12,546 nucleotides of DNA from Pseudomonadota bacterium (GCA_002937495.1 PTJW01000018.1:1-12546); one strand, 5' to 3'; counted from the stretch's first letter, positions 1 through 5,371 are shown. Made by a program: numbers and translations. Notes: generated by a model from the letters alone, not told the origin.

Positions 1-242
1 GGCTCGTGGTTAAAGCGGTTACCATGGCTAAATTCTGCAATATTAGAGTTTAAGATAAACATTTCATCATCTTTAAAATAAGCATAGCTTTCATTGATTT
101 GTGCTTTGCCTTCTCTAATAGCTTTAACTTCAGTTCCTTGCAATACAATACCAGCCTCAATTGTATCTTCAATTGAGTAGTTAAAGTGTGCTTTTTTATT
201 TACACAAATTGTACCTGGAGCAAGTTTTTTCTTTTTTGCCAT
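1..242 (-). CDS. smpB: SsrA-binding protein SmpB (5' part; gene runs off the left edge)
   Basis: The first 80 residues are present. They begin MAKKKKLAPGTICVNKKA and include EAGIVLQGTEVKAIREGKA and ending NRFNHE, which are hallmark segments of the SmpB OB-fold. SmpB binds the tRNA-like end of tmRNA and brings it to stalled ribosomes for trans-translation. The basic lysine-rich N-terminus is usual. The form NIAEFSHGNRFNHE resembles alphaproteobacterial SmpB rather than gammaproteobacterial. The start is the ATG at 240-242; an AAGGA-like site lies about 12 nt upstream, a rather long spacing. The C-terminal half, including the tail that enters the mRNA channel, lies outside the window. Its RNA partner, ssrA, is encoded 2.4 kb away on the opposite strand. 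Identification is firm. Confidence 0.95.
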   Translation of the reverse strand, partial: MAKKKKLAPGTICVNKKAHFNYSIEDTIEAGIVLQGTEVKAIREGKAQINESYAYFKDDEMFILNSNIAEFSHGNRFNHE

Positions 243-298
243 TAAAAATTATTATCCTTTATATTAATTAATAATCAAAATATACCACAAAAAATGCT

Positions 299-335
299 AA
301 AAAAAAAGAGCTAAGGCAAAAAATTGCAATAGCTC
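299..335 (-). terminator. Intrinsic terminator of the 174-aa gene
   Basis: Read on the minus strand, GAGCTA pairs with TAGCTC (308-313 with 330-335) around an inner GCAA/TTGC stem. A run of nine T follows (A299-A307 on the plus strand). It lies between the end of the 174-aa gene and smpB, so smpB probably has its own promoter in the short gap 243-298, although I see no clear one there. Confidence 0.75.
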
Positions 336-377
336 AAATTGACCACAAGGGTCATCACAGGAAGTAATTTAACTCGG

Positions 378-902
378 TTAGGCAGTATTGGCAAGGCCTT
401 TACTGCAGTCATTTAAAAGCCATTTACGCAAAGACTCAATGTCTCTAGATAAATGAAGCTTTTTGTGTTTTGCCAGATGAGCACAAATTGTCGAGATAAT
501 TAACAACTCTTCAATATGTGTTGGTTTGCGTTCCTCATTTTCAATTGATAGAATATTACTTAAGCAGTCTTTCATTTGCTCAAATACAGAATCTACACAA
601 ACATACTGTTCAGGATCTTTTGGTAGTTTAACTAAACCAATAATTTCCAAATCACGAAACATTTGATTGTTTCCCATATCATCTTTATTGCTATTATATA
701 GCAAATCAAGATTTTCGATAAATTCATTCATGCAAGCTTTTACACTTACTTTATACGAATTATCAAACTTTGTTAGTGATGCTCTAATTTTAAGTGAGTA
801 GAATGATTCAGCACAATGATCATCTCTTAAAGCTTTGTGTTGTTTTTTTAGCTTATCAAGATGATTAAGTGTTGCTGTAATTGAATCTGTAAGAGTTTTC
901 AT
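378..902 (-). CDS. Hypothetical protein, 174 aa
   Basis: I do not recognise the family. The start ATG (902) has a GAGGG ribosome-binding site 6 nt upstream on the minus strand. The protein has no signal peptide or membrane segment. It looks mainly helical and soluble, with a basic and coiled-coil-like N-terminus (LDKLKKQHKALRDDH) and a C-terminal helical stretch with HLAKHKKLHLSRD. Four cysteines in addition to C174-region C166 are scattered and do not form a clear metal-binding pattern. A 14-bp perfect palindrome (TAAAGAATTCTTTA, 916-929) sits just upstream of the ribosome-binding site. The gene has its own probable promoter (1033-1061) and terminator (299-335), so it is a monocistronic unit. 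Coding potential is supported by a 525-nt open frame with RBS, promoter and terminator; the function is unknown. Confidence 0.75.
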   Translation of the reverse strand: MKTLTDSITATLNHLDKLKKQHKALRDDHCAESFYSLKIRASLTKFDNSYKVSVKACMNEFIENLDLLYNSNKDDMGNNQMFRDLEIIGLVKLPKDPEQYVCVDSVFEQMKDCLSNILSIENEERKPTHIEELLIISTICAHLAKHKKLHLSRDIESLRKWLLNDCSKGLANTA

Positions 903-1032
903 AGGTGTCCCTCTTTAAAGAATTCTTTATTAAGAAAAAGTCAGTCAAAGAAAAATAGTTTTACATATTAATTATGTCTTAATAAATAAGCCATAAAAAC
1001 GACATATAAAACTTGTTGATTATTGTTGTTAT

Positions 1033-1061
1033 ATAATAATTATTAATAAGCTGTAAGTCAA
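1033..1061 (-). promoter_or_regulatory. Probable sigma-70 promoter for the 174-aa gene
   Basis: On the minus strand, TTGACT (1056-1061) lies 17 bp from TATTAT (1033-1038). Transcription would begin near 1026, giving a leader of about 120 nt that includes the palindrome at 916-929. Confidence 0.55.
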
Positions 1062-1075
1062 GTAAGAGGAGATTT

Positions 1076-1107
1076 ATAAAAAAAGAAAAAGGACCTTGCG
1101 GTCCTTT
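1076..1107 (-). terminator. Intrinsic terminator ending the candidate small RNA
   Basis: On the minus strand, AAAGGACC, a GCAA loop and GGTCCTTT form a perfect 8-bp stem (1088-1095 with 1100-1107), followed by a T-rich tract TTTTTCTTTTTTT. No minus-strand protein gene lies just upstream, which is why a non-coding transcript is suspected. Confidence 0.75.
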
Positions 1108-1194
1108 AATACAAATAATAAGAGGGAAACACAACATCTAAAATAAATATTTAAATCCTGTGTACTTACTTTTGGTATAAAGTAATATTTTTTG

Positions 1195-1213
1195 TCTGAC
1201 AGTTTTCTGACAG
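1195..1213. repeat. Tandem 8-bp repeat TCTGACAG, one helical turn apart
   Basis: TCTGACAG occurs at 1195-1202 and again at 1206-1213, with 11 bp between corresponding positions. Each contains the near-palindrome CTGACAG. The pair straddles the predicted start of the candidate small RNA, so it could be an operator for a dimeric regulator or part of the RNA's 5' structure. Confidence 0.5.
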
Positions 1214-1220
1214 GAATGAC

Positions 1221-1249
1221 TTTATAATATATTTAAATATAAAAGTAAA
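1221..1249 (-). promoter_or_regulatory. Probable promoter of the candidate small RNA
   Basis: On the minus strand, TTTACT (1244-1249) is 17 bp from TATAAA (1221-1226). It lies downstream of the terminator of the 371-aa gene and is therefore an independent start. Confidence 0.45.
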
Positions 1250-1315
1250 GCTAAAAAATTACATAAATTAAGGCTTTTTTGAAAAAAATATAAAAAACAG
1301 TATACTATGTATAAT

Positions 1316-1345
1316 AAAAAACAGGCTGCATAAGCAACCTGTTTT
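1316..1345 (-). terminator. Intrinsic terminator of the 371-aa gene
   Basis: On the minus strand, AAAACAGG-TTGC and GCAG-CCTGTTTT pair around a TTAT loop with one mismatch, followed by a T run. It sits 22 nt past the stop codon of the 371-aa gene. Confidence 0.75.
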
Positions 1346-1366
1346 AAGTTTCGTAAGTTTATAGAA

Positions 1367-2482
1367 TCAGTCAATTTCAAAGTTAGCGTTATGTTTTTTA
1401 ACTAACATTTGTAATTGAGTAGGGCTGCTTTTAAGGTCATTTTTATAAGAAAGCTGACCAAGCTCTACAGTTTTTATCAGCTCATCATAGTCACTACGCA
1501 TATTATCTAACTCTAAATTTCTAAAGAAAAACTTAGCACGACTTAGGTAAATTTCATGAACAGCAAAATCTGACAAATCATTGGCATTATACTTTAATCG
1601 GCTTCCCCATTTTTTTACACCTAGTTTTAGGCGCTGAATATCTGTTTTTATATCTTCACAGCATTCTGGGGATTCCCGTAGTTTAAAATATGTAGTATTT
1701 AAGTATTGAGTCATCGGTTTAACTGCATGCTTAATTGCATGGTTTTGGTTATAACCTAAATCATCAAGGCTTAAGCCTGATTCTGCCAATAATTTGAGGT
1801 AGTTATTGTAGTTATCCCAAACAAAATAGTTATTGTAAATAAGGATAAAATAGTAGCCAATCATAATACGATATTTACTAGCTACAAACTTTTCAATTGA
1901 TTTTTCTCCAGTTAATTGAATCTGAAAAATAGATTCTGGCTGTTTTGATAAACGAACCGAGCGAGCATATTTTTCGGCAAGTTCTTTTAGGTTGAAGTGA
2001 AATTCAAGCGGCATTCGCTTTGCACGTTGTGGTATGGTTGATGCCTTACCTTGTTTAGGTTTGATTTCTGCAGTATATTTTTTAATATGAGTTAAAATTA
2101 AATCTGCTAAAAATGTGTAATATGCATGCTTTAATGATTTATACTCATACTCATCTTTAAGACCAAGTAACGCCAAACCTTTTTTAGACTTTTCAAAATA
2201 CTTTTTAAATAATGAAAAGTAGTCTGATAGGTCAGATTGACTTCGGTTGATTACTTTTTTAAGAACCTTTAGCGCTTCAGCTGCATATGCACTTTCTAAA
2301 GCAGAATAGTATTTAGCAGGGTCATCTAAATTTTCTGGAGTCATATTTTTGCTTTTTAGAAGATCTAAAATAGTTTTTTCAATAACTTCAATATCATCAT
2401 AATTATGATCTTGAAGTCGCTTTATAAAATCATTTACCTGTATAGGGTATTTATTATTGGATCGAGTGTTTGTATTTCTCAT
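1367..2482 (-). CDS. Hypothetical protein, 371 aa
   Basis: Family not recognised. A longer reading from a TTG at 2494 is possible, but that TTG overlaps the ribosome-binding site. The ATG at 2480-2482 has a perfect GGAGG 5 nt upstream and is chosen, giving a protein that begins MRNTNTRSNN. The protein is charged, lysine-rich and apparently mostly alpha-helical. An aromatic and hydrophobic stretch around residues 204-222 (IMIGYYFILIYNNYF) could be one buried or membrane-associated helix, but no signal peptide is seen. The N-terminal third has repeated helix-like segments ending in KKYFEKSKKG. Low-complexity AT-rich coding is shared with the 174-aa neighbour. It has its own promoter and terminator and is divergent from ssrA. 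It could be a cargo or remnant gene of an island at the tmRNA locus, but nothing in its sequence shows that. Confidence 0.75.
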   Translation of the reverse strand: MRNTNTRSNNKYPIQVNDFIKRLQDHNYDDIEVIEKTILDLLKSKNMTPENLDDPAKYYSALESAYAAEALKVLKKVINRSQSDLSDYFSLFKKYFEKSKKGLALLGLKDEYEYKSLKHAYYTFLADLILTHIKKYTAEIKPKQGKASTIPQRAKRMPLEFHFNLKELAEKYARSVRLSKQPESIFQIQLTGEKSIEKFVASKYRIMIGYYFILIYNNYFVWDNYNNYLKLLAESGLSLDDLGYNQNHAIKHAVKPMTQYLNTTYFKLRESPECCEDIKTDIQRLKLGVKKWGSRLKYNANDLSDFAVHEIYLSRAKFFFRNLELDNMRSDYDELIKTVELGQLSYKNDLKSSPTQLQMLVKKHNANFEID

Positions 2483-2547
2483 ACAAGCCTCCAAGTTTAA
2501 GTGAAGTTTTAAGAAAGAAGTAATAAAAGTTTATTATTGTATACATA

Positions 2548-2576
2548 ATTATAATCATTAAAGTATTAAAAAACAA
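2548..2576 (-). promoter_or_regulatory. Probable promoter for the 371-aa gene
   Basis: On the minus strand, a weak -35 TTGTTT (2571-2576) is 17 bp from a perfect TATAAT (2548-2553). Transcription would start near 2541, about 60 nt before the ATG. Confidence 0.5.
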
Positions 2577-2606
2577 TATTAAATTTTTTGTTGGAATTAT
2601 TTTAGC

Positions 2607-2635
2607 TTGCATAATTATTTATAAAAGTATATATT
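2607..2635 (+). promoter_or_regulatory. Probable ssrA promoter
   Basis: TTGCAT (2607-2612) is 17 bp from TATATT (2630-2635), giving a start near 2642, some 20 nt before the mature tmRNA 5' end. That leader would be removed by RNase P. It contains the 13-bp palindrome TACAAGTCTTGTA (2644-2656). Confidence 0.5.
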
Positions 2636-2662
2636 TAGATTAATACAAGTCTTGTATCTCAT

Positions 2663-3022
2663 GGGGATGTCAATGGTTTCGACGGGATAGGGGAGTGTAT
2701 AAGGAGCATGTGGCCAGTGAGTGTCTTGCCTCAAAAAAAACTCATTATAAAGATAATCGCAGAAGATAATCAATACGCACTAGCTGCCTAATAACCGGCT
2801 AGGTCTTTTAATTCCACTGTTGTATGGGTGTGTTAAAAGATTTTACTTTACATACAATAGGCCAAGCCTTATCTTTAGGGCGTAACCGAAATTTTATAAA
2901 GATCGCCTTATTTAGCTATGTCAGTTTAGATGAGTAAGGTTAAATAAAGAACTGAATAAACATGTAGTAGCCTTTCATAAAGCTAATTTCGGACGTGGGT
3001 TCAACTCCCACCATCTCCACCA
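2663..3022 (+). ncRNA. ssrA: tmRNA (SsrA), one-piece type
   Basis: The 360-nt gene starts GGGGATGTCAATGG and contains the conserved TTTCGACGGGA segment. It ends with a T-arm (GTGGG, loop TTCAACT, CCCAC) and an encoded CCA. The 5' GGGGATG pairs with 3' CATCTCC, placing a G-U at the third acceptor pair, the alanyl-tRNA synthetase identity element. The tag frame lies at 2759-2791, and the region after it has the GC-rich segments expected of the pseudoknots. tmRNA frees stalled ribosomes and tags the unfinished protein for proteolysis, working with SmpB, encoded at the left edge. The order is the ordinary one, with 5' and 3' ends in sequence, not the permuted two-piece order known from most alphaproteobacteria. 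Identification is firm. Confidence 0.97.
2759..2791 (+). other. tmRNA proteolysis-tag reading frame
   Basis: From the resume codon GCA the frame reads AEDNQYALAA, followed by two consecutive TAA stops. The YALAA end is the classic recognition end for ClpXP/ClpAP-type degradation. With the alanine carried by charged tmRNA, the full tag would be 11 residues. The resume codon is chosen because it is the frame that ends in ALAA and stop. Confidence 0.9.
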
Positions 3023-3052
3023 AAATACAAACAGCCTTCGGGCTGTTTTTTT
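3014..3052 (+). repeat. 39-bp direct repeat, copy 1 (tmRNA 3' end plus terminator)
   Basis: It begins with the last 9 bases of the tmRNA (TCTCCACCA) and runs through the whole terminator hairpin. It is identical to 3174-3212, exactly 160 bp further on. tmRNA 3' ends are well-known attachment sites for integrating elements, so this can be read as an att-type core in the intact gene. Confidence 0.9.
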
Positions 3053-3053
3053 T
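3029..3053 (+). terminator. ssrA intrinsic terminator
   Basis: ACAGCC and GGCTGT (3031-3036 with 3041-3046) close a stable TTCG tetraloop, followed by eight T. It begins 7 nt after the tmRNA CCA end. Confidence 0.9.
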
Positions 3054-3123
3054 GTTGTTGTAGATGGTGTATTTATTGATAAATAAATATTTTTACCTTC
3101 GACTAACCTAAAGGAAAGTCTCC

Positions 3124-3178
3124 GGAGCTTCGCTAAAAATAGTCTCCCAGACTATTTTCTTAACGCTCAAGCTTCTCC
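3124..3178. repeat. Imperfect palindrome between the tmRNA-end repeats
   Basis: The core is a perfect 10-bp stem (AAAATAGTCT, loop CCC, AGACTATTTT, 3136-3158). The arms continue outward with bulges: the left arm GGAG-CTT-CGCTAA matches the complement of the right arm, which reads GGAG-AAGCTT-GAGCG-TTAA. The right end runs into the second copy of TCTCC. The whole could fold into a long hairpin, as small palindromic or MITE-like repeats do. Confidence 0.6.
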
Positions 3179-3212
3179 ACCAAAATACAAACAGCCTTCG
3201 GGCTGTTTTTTT
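3174..3212 (+). repeat. 39-bp direct repeat, copy 2 (tmRNA-end remnant with terminator)
   Basis: Identical to 3014-3052 and including TCTCCACCA and the full ACAGCC-TTCG-GGCTGT terminator. No tmRNA body precedes it, so it is a displaced 3'-end fragment and not a second gene. The stretch 3213-3357 after it is AT-rich and shows nothing I can name. Confidence 0.9.
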
Positions 3213-3357
3213 GTTTGTTAATATTTTAAGGTTATTTTTTTGTTAATATCTATATCTAGTAGCTCTAATTAAAAATATTACTAAAGTTTGTGTGTTCTTT
3301 AATTAGTTGAAAAATTAATAAATTTTAAAATTAATTTATAAAAATAATTAAAAAGTT

Positions 3358-3387
3358 TTGACAACTCAAAAAAAATAAATCTATACT
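3358..3387 (+). promoter_or_regulatory. Sigma-70 promoter for the 153-aa gene
   Basis: A perfect -35 TTGACA (3358-3363) is 18 bp from TATACT (3382-3387). Transcription should start near 3394, giving a leader of about 80 nt. Confidence 0.75.
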
Positions 3388-3443
3388 ATATTTACATAAT
3401 AATAATCAACTTTAATACAACATATAGTGTTTAATAATTTTAG

Positions 3444-3465
3444 ACCTAGCTTGGCTAGGTAGGAG
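3444..3465 (+). promoter_or_regulatory. Leader hairpin abutting the RBS of the 153-aa gene
   Basis: ACCTAGC (3444-3450) and GCTAGGT (3454-3460) form a perfect 7-bp stem with loop TTG. The Shine-Dalgarno AGGAG starts on the very next base (3461-3465). It could control ribosome access or protect the mRNA 5' end. The genes at 4114 and 4901 have the same layout with unrelated stem sequences. Confidence 0.6.
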
Positions 3466-3472
3466 AAATCTT

Positions 3473-3934
3473 ATGACTACACGATTTGTAAAACCAAACC
3501 CTAACTTAAAGCCATGTGGCCAAATTAAATTTGGTCTACGCGATGGTATAACAATCATTACAAACGCTCCATCTGAGCAAGTTCGTTATCAAGTATTTTT
3601 TGATTCAGACGGTAATGTTTACCCGCTTCAAGAATGTTACGATAAATACGGTGAAAAATCTGCAGAGTATAAACAATTGTGTAAACAAGTTTTATCTCAT
3701 AATGTAGATGTTTACATCGCAGAGCTTGATTGTAAAGATTCGGCCGTTATCACAAACATGACAGCAAACATGCTAGAATTTGAAACCAAGCGTAAATCGT
3801 TCTGTAAGTATTCAGTTTTGCCAATCAAACCTGAAGACATCGGCGCAACACTTTACATGAAGATTAAACAAGCGTTTATCTCTCAAAAACAATATTTTGA
3901 AGGAAACTCTATTGGTGAGTTGAATGCAGCTTAA
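3473..3934 (+). CDS. Hypothetical protein, 153 aa (member of a putative three-gene family)
   Basis: Not recognised. The ATG has AGGAG 7 nt upstream. The protein seems soluble, with no signal peptide or membrane helix. The N-terminal half is probably beta-rich (VRYQVFFDSDGNVYPL, residues 37-52). Cysteines are at 15, 55, 70, 87 and 111, without CxxC pairs. The C-terminal segment (about 112-143), with MKIKQAFISQKQYFE, resembles the C-terminal segments of the proteins at 4114 and 4901 (A, Q and final E in the same places; KI and QK also shared with the latter). It is a monocistronic unit with its own promoter, leader hairpin and terminator, directly downstream of the tmRNA-end repeat. Function unknown. 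The near-consensus promoter suggests good expression. Confidence 0.8.
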   Translation: MTTRFVKPNPNLKPCGQIKFGLRDGITIITNAPSEQVRYQVFFDSDGNVYPLQECYDKYGEKSAEYKQLCKQVLSHNVDVYIAELDCKDSAVITNMTANMLEFETKRKSFCKYSVLPIKPEDIGATLYMKIKQAFISQKQYFEGNSIGELNAA

Positions 3935-3960
3935 TCATCATATCGAAATACATAATTAAA

Positions 3961-3988
3961 ACCACCTGTTAATAGCAGGTGGTTTTTT
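3961..3988 (+). terminator. Intrinsic terminator of the 153-aa gene
   Basis: ACCACCTG and CAGGTGGT (3961-3968 with 3976-3983) form a perfect 8-bp stem with loop TTAATAG, then six T. The T run overlaps the -35 of the next unit. Confidence 0.85.
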
Positions 3989-4014
3989 GTCAGTTATATA
4001 TTAAAGATTATACT
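3987..4014 (+). promoter_or_regulatory. Probable promoter for the 208-aa gene
   Basis: TTGTCA (3987-3992) is 16 bp from TATACT (4009-4014). It begins inside the T tract of the preceding terminator, so the two units are packed end to end. The leader would be about 90 nt. Confidence 0.6.
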
Positions 4015-4081
4015 TATAAAAATTTAACATTAGCTAATCTTTAACTAGTTTAGTTAGCTTATTTTTCTTAATAAATAAAGT

Positions 4082-4110
4082 CCACTTACAATTATGTTAG
4101 TGGCTAAGGA
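4082..4110 (+). promoter_or_regulatory. Leader hairpin next to the RBS of the 208-aa gene
   Basis: CCACTTACA (4082-4090) and TGTTAGTGG (4095-4103) pair over 9 positions with one mismatch around an ATTA loop. AAGGA (4106-4110) follows two bases later. The layout is the same as before the genes at 3473 and 4901. Confidence 0.55.
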
Positions 4111-4113
4111 CTT

Positions 4114-4740
4114 ATGATGAATAAAATGTCTCGACAACAAGAAGTAAACAATGGTCTTAACGAAGTTTCAGAAGCGCAAAGCCTTATGGCAGAGCTGCTA
4201 GAAGGGCAATTGCAAGAAGCTATCGATAGACATCTTGAAAACCGCGAGCTTGATTTATCAACTTGCAACCATCAAGACTTTATTGGAGCTGAAGAAGTCG
4301 TATTTAATCAAGAAGTATTCTTGGTTAATAATAGTTATGTTATGGCGCAAATTCCTGAAGGTTTTAGCGCTGTGGCTATCGACTTCGACAACCAAGTTCT
4401 TGAAATGAGAACAAAAGATTTGGCAATTGATGAACTTCAAGACTTTCCAGATTATATGTCTGGCAATTTAGTGCTTGAAGCTGGCGGTACATTTGCTTTA
4501 CGAGCAGAAGGTACTGAAAATGATGATTTTTATGTAGTTAAAAAAGCTAATATCAGCGATAAAAGCTTTACTGCATACAAGTTATCTCGTGATGTCATAG
4601 AACCGGTTCATCGAGCAATCGTTCAAAATGCTTTTGATAAGCAAGATATCGATGTTGAACGCATTAATGCAGGTACTCTTACAGATACTTGCTTTGATGT
4701 AAAGTTCAACTTTAACCAACTGTTAACAATTACACGCTAA
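4114..4740 (+). CDS. Hypothetical protein, 208 aa (member of a putative three-gene family)
   Basis: Not recognised. Two ATGs stand in tandem. The first is only 3 nt from AAGGA and the second (4117) is 6 nt away, so the true start may be 4117. The N-terminal 45 residues look helical and acidic (NEVSEAQSLMAELLEGQLQE). A beta-rich middle follows, with FSAVAIDFDNQVLEM (84-98). The segment at 154-182 (AYKLSRDVIEPVHRAIVQNA and on to VE) aligns without gaps to residues 105-133 of the 4901 protein, with 8 identities in 29. After it there is an extra C-terminal beta-like tail, FDVKFNFNQLLTITR. No membrane segment or signal peptide is seen. It is a monocistronic unit with its own promoter, leader hairpin and terminator. 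Function unknown. Confidence 0.8.
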   Translation: MMNKMSRQQEVNNGLNEVSEAQSLMAELLEGQLQEAIDRHLENRELDLSTCNHQDFIGAEEVVFNQEVFLVNNSYVMAQIPEGFSAVAIDFDNQVLEMRTKDLAIDELQDFPDYMSGNLVLEAGGTFALRAEGTENDDFYVVKKANISDKSFTAYKLSRDVIEPVHRAIVQNAFDKQDIDVERINAGTLTDTCFDVKFNFNQLLTITR

Positions 4741-4758
4741 CAATTAAGGTTAAATTAT

Positions 4759-4786
4759 AAAAAGGTCTCTTTATGAGGCCTTTTTT
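4759..4786 (+). terminator. Intrinsic terminator of the 208-aa gene
   Basis: AAAAGGTCTC pairs with GAGGCCTTTT around a TTTAT loop (one G-T pair), ending in a T run. Confidence 0.8.
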
Positions 4787-4807
4787 ATTTATTGTAATCA
4801 AAAAAAC

Positions 4808-4836
4808 TTGAAATAAAAAATATCTAGAATTATAAT
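4808..4836 (+). promoter_or_regulatory. Sigma-70 promoter for the 156-aa and 82-aa genes
   Basis: TTGAAA (4808-4813) is 17 bp from a perfect TATAAT (4831-4836). The start should be near 4843, giving a leader of about 58 nt with the hairpin at 4871-4887. Confidence 0.75.
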
Positions 4837-4870
4837 TGTGTTGCTATAAGCAAACTTTTCTTAAAATTTA

Positions 4871-4893
4871 CAGCCTATCAAAGGCTGAAGGAG
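4871..4893 (+). promoter_or_regulatory. Leader hairpin abutting the RBS of the 156-aa gene
   Basis: CAGCCT (4871-4876) and AGGCTG (4882-4887) form a 6-bp stem with loop ATCAA. The Shine-Dalgarno AAGGAG (4888-4893) follows at once. This is the third case of this layout within 1.5 kb. Confidence 0.6.
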
Positions 4894-4900
4894 TCTTAAA

Positions 4901-5371
4901 ATGGACAAGAAAACTATCGAATCTTTCCCTGTGGTTTCAAAAAGATTTCAAGTAGGCTACTGTCTAGATGGTAAACCATGTATTAAGGTTGTTCAACCAA
5001 AATACTGCGACCTTAACTATGTAACATTTACCTTTGAAGGTGATGTTAGCAATATTCAACAAAATCAATTTTTGAAAGCTTTACCACACGATGCAACGGC
5101 TGCAACTCCTTTTGCTTTATTTGCTCAAATTGCAAAAAAAGCAGATCCAAAGTCGCAATTGCCAGACTTGCTTTGCGTTAAAGAAACAAATGTAGAGACT
5201 CAAATGGTTGAGTTTTACAAGCTTGATCCAGCGCTTATGGATAAGCAACTTCTTGAAAAAATCCAAACAGCGTTAAGTGAGCAAAAAATATTTTTTGAAA
5301 CGCAAGATATGAGCAGTCCTGATATTGATGATATGGAGCTATTCGGCGATGTAGAAGATGATTTCTATTAA
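4901..5371 (+). CDS. Hypothetical protein, 156 aa (member of a putative three-gene family)
   Basis: Not recognised. The ATG has AAGGAG 7 nt upstream. The first half has beta-like segments (YVTFTFEGDVSNIQ, 40-53) and three cysteines at 21, 27 and 36. A helical Ala-rich part follows at about 65-80. The segment 105-133 (FYKLDPALMDKQLLEKIQTA and on to FFE) is the part shared with the 3473 and 4114 proteins. The tail from 140 to 156 is very acidic and aromatic (DIDDMELFGDVEDDFY), which could be an interaction peptide. The 82-aa gene follows after 16 nt with its own RBS and no terminator between them, so the two are cotranscribed. Function unknown. Confidence 0.8.
   Translation: MDKKTIESFPVVSKRFQVGYCLDGKPCIKVVQPKYCDLNYVTFTFEGDVSNIQQNQFLKALPHDATAATPFALFAQIAKKADPKSQLPDLLCVKETNVETQMVEFYKLDPALMDKQLLEKIQTALSEQKIFFETQDMSSPDIDDMELFGDVEDDFY

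Larger units (their letters stand above)
1076..1214 (-). ncRNA. Candidate small RNA, about 140 nt, unrecognised
   Basis: This lies in a 464-nt stretch (903-1366) with no convincing ORF. A promoter-like pair (1221-1249) predicts a start near 1214. A strong intrinsic terminator (1076-1107) ends the transcript. Within it, TTACTTT and AAAGTAA (1166-1172 with 1179-1185) form a 7-bp hairpin, and the 5' TCCTGT can pair with ACAGGA further on, closing a larger domain around that hairpin. The transcript starts in the tandem CTGTCAG repeat. I do not recognise it as 6S, 4.5S, RNase P or any known riboswitch. The rest of 903-1366 holds the promoter of the 174-aa gene and the terminator of the 371-aa gene. 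Confidence 0.4.

Noticed and set aside
2483..2494. Four-residue longer start (TTG) for the 371-aa gene
   Set aside because: The TTG overlaps the GGAGG ribosome-binding site that serves the ATG at 2480-2482.
3115..3182. Possible tRNA ending in CCA with an anticodon-like loop CTCCCAG
   Set aside because: There is no D-arm and no GGTTC-type T-arm, and the acceptor ends do not pair beyond four bases. The CCA belongs to the repeated tmRNA end.
3174..3212. Second tmRNA gene
   Set aside because: Only the last 9 bases and the terminator are repeated; no tag frame or 5' domain precedes them.
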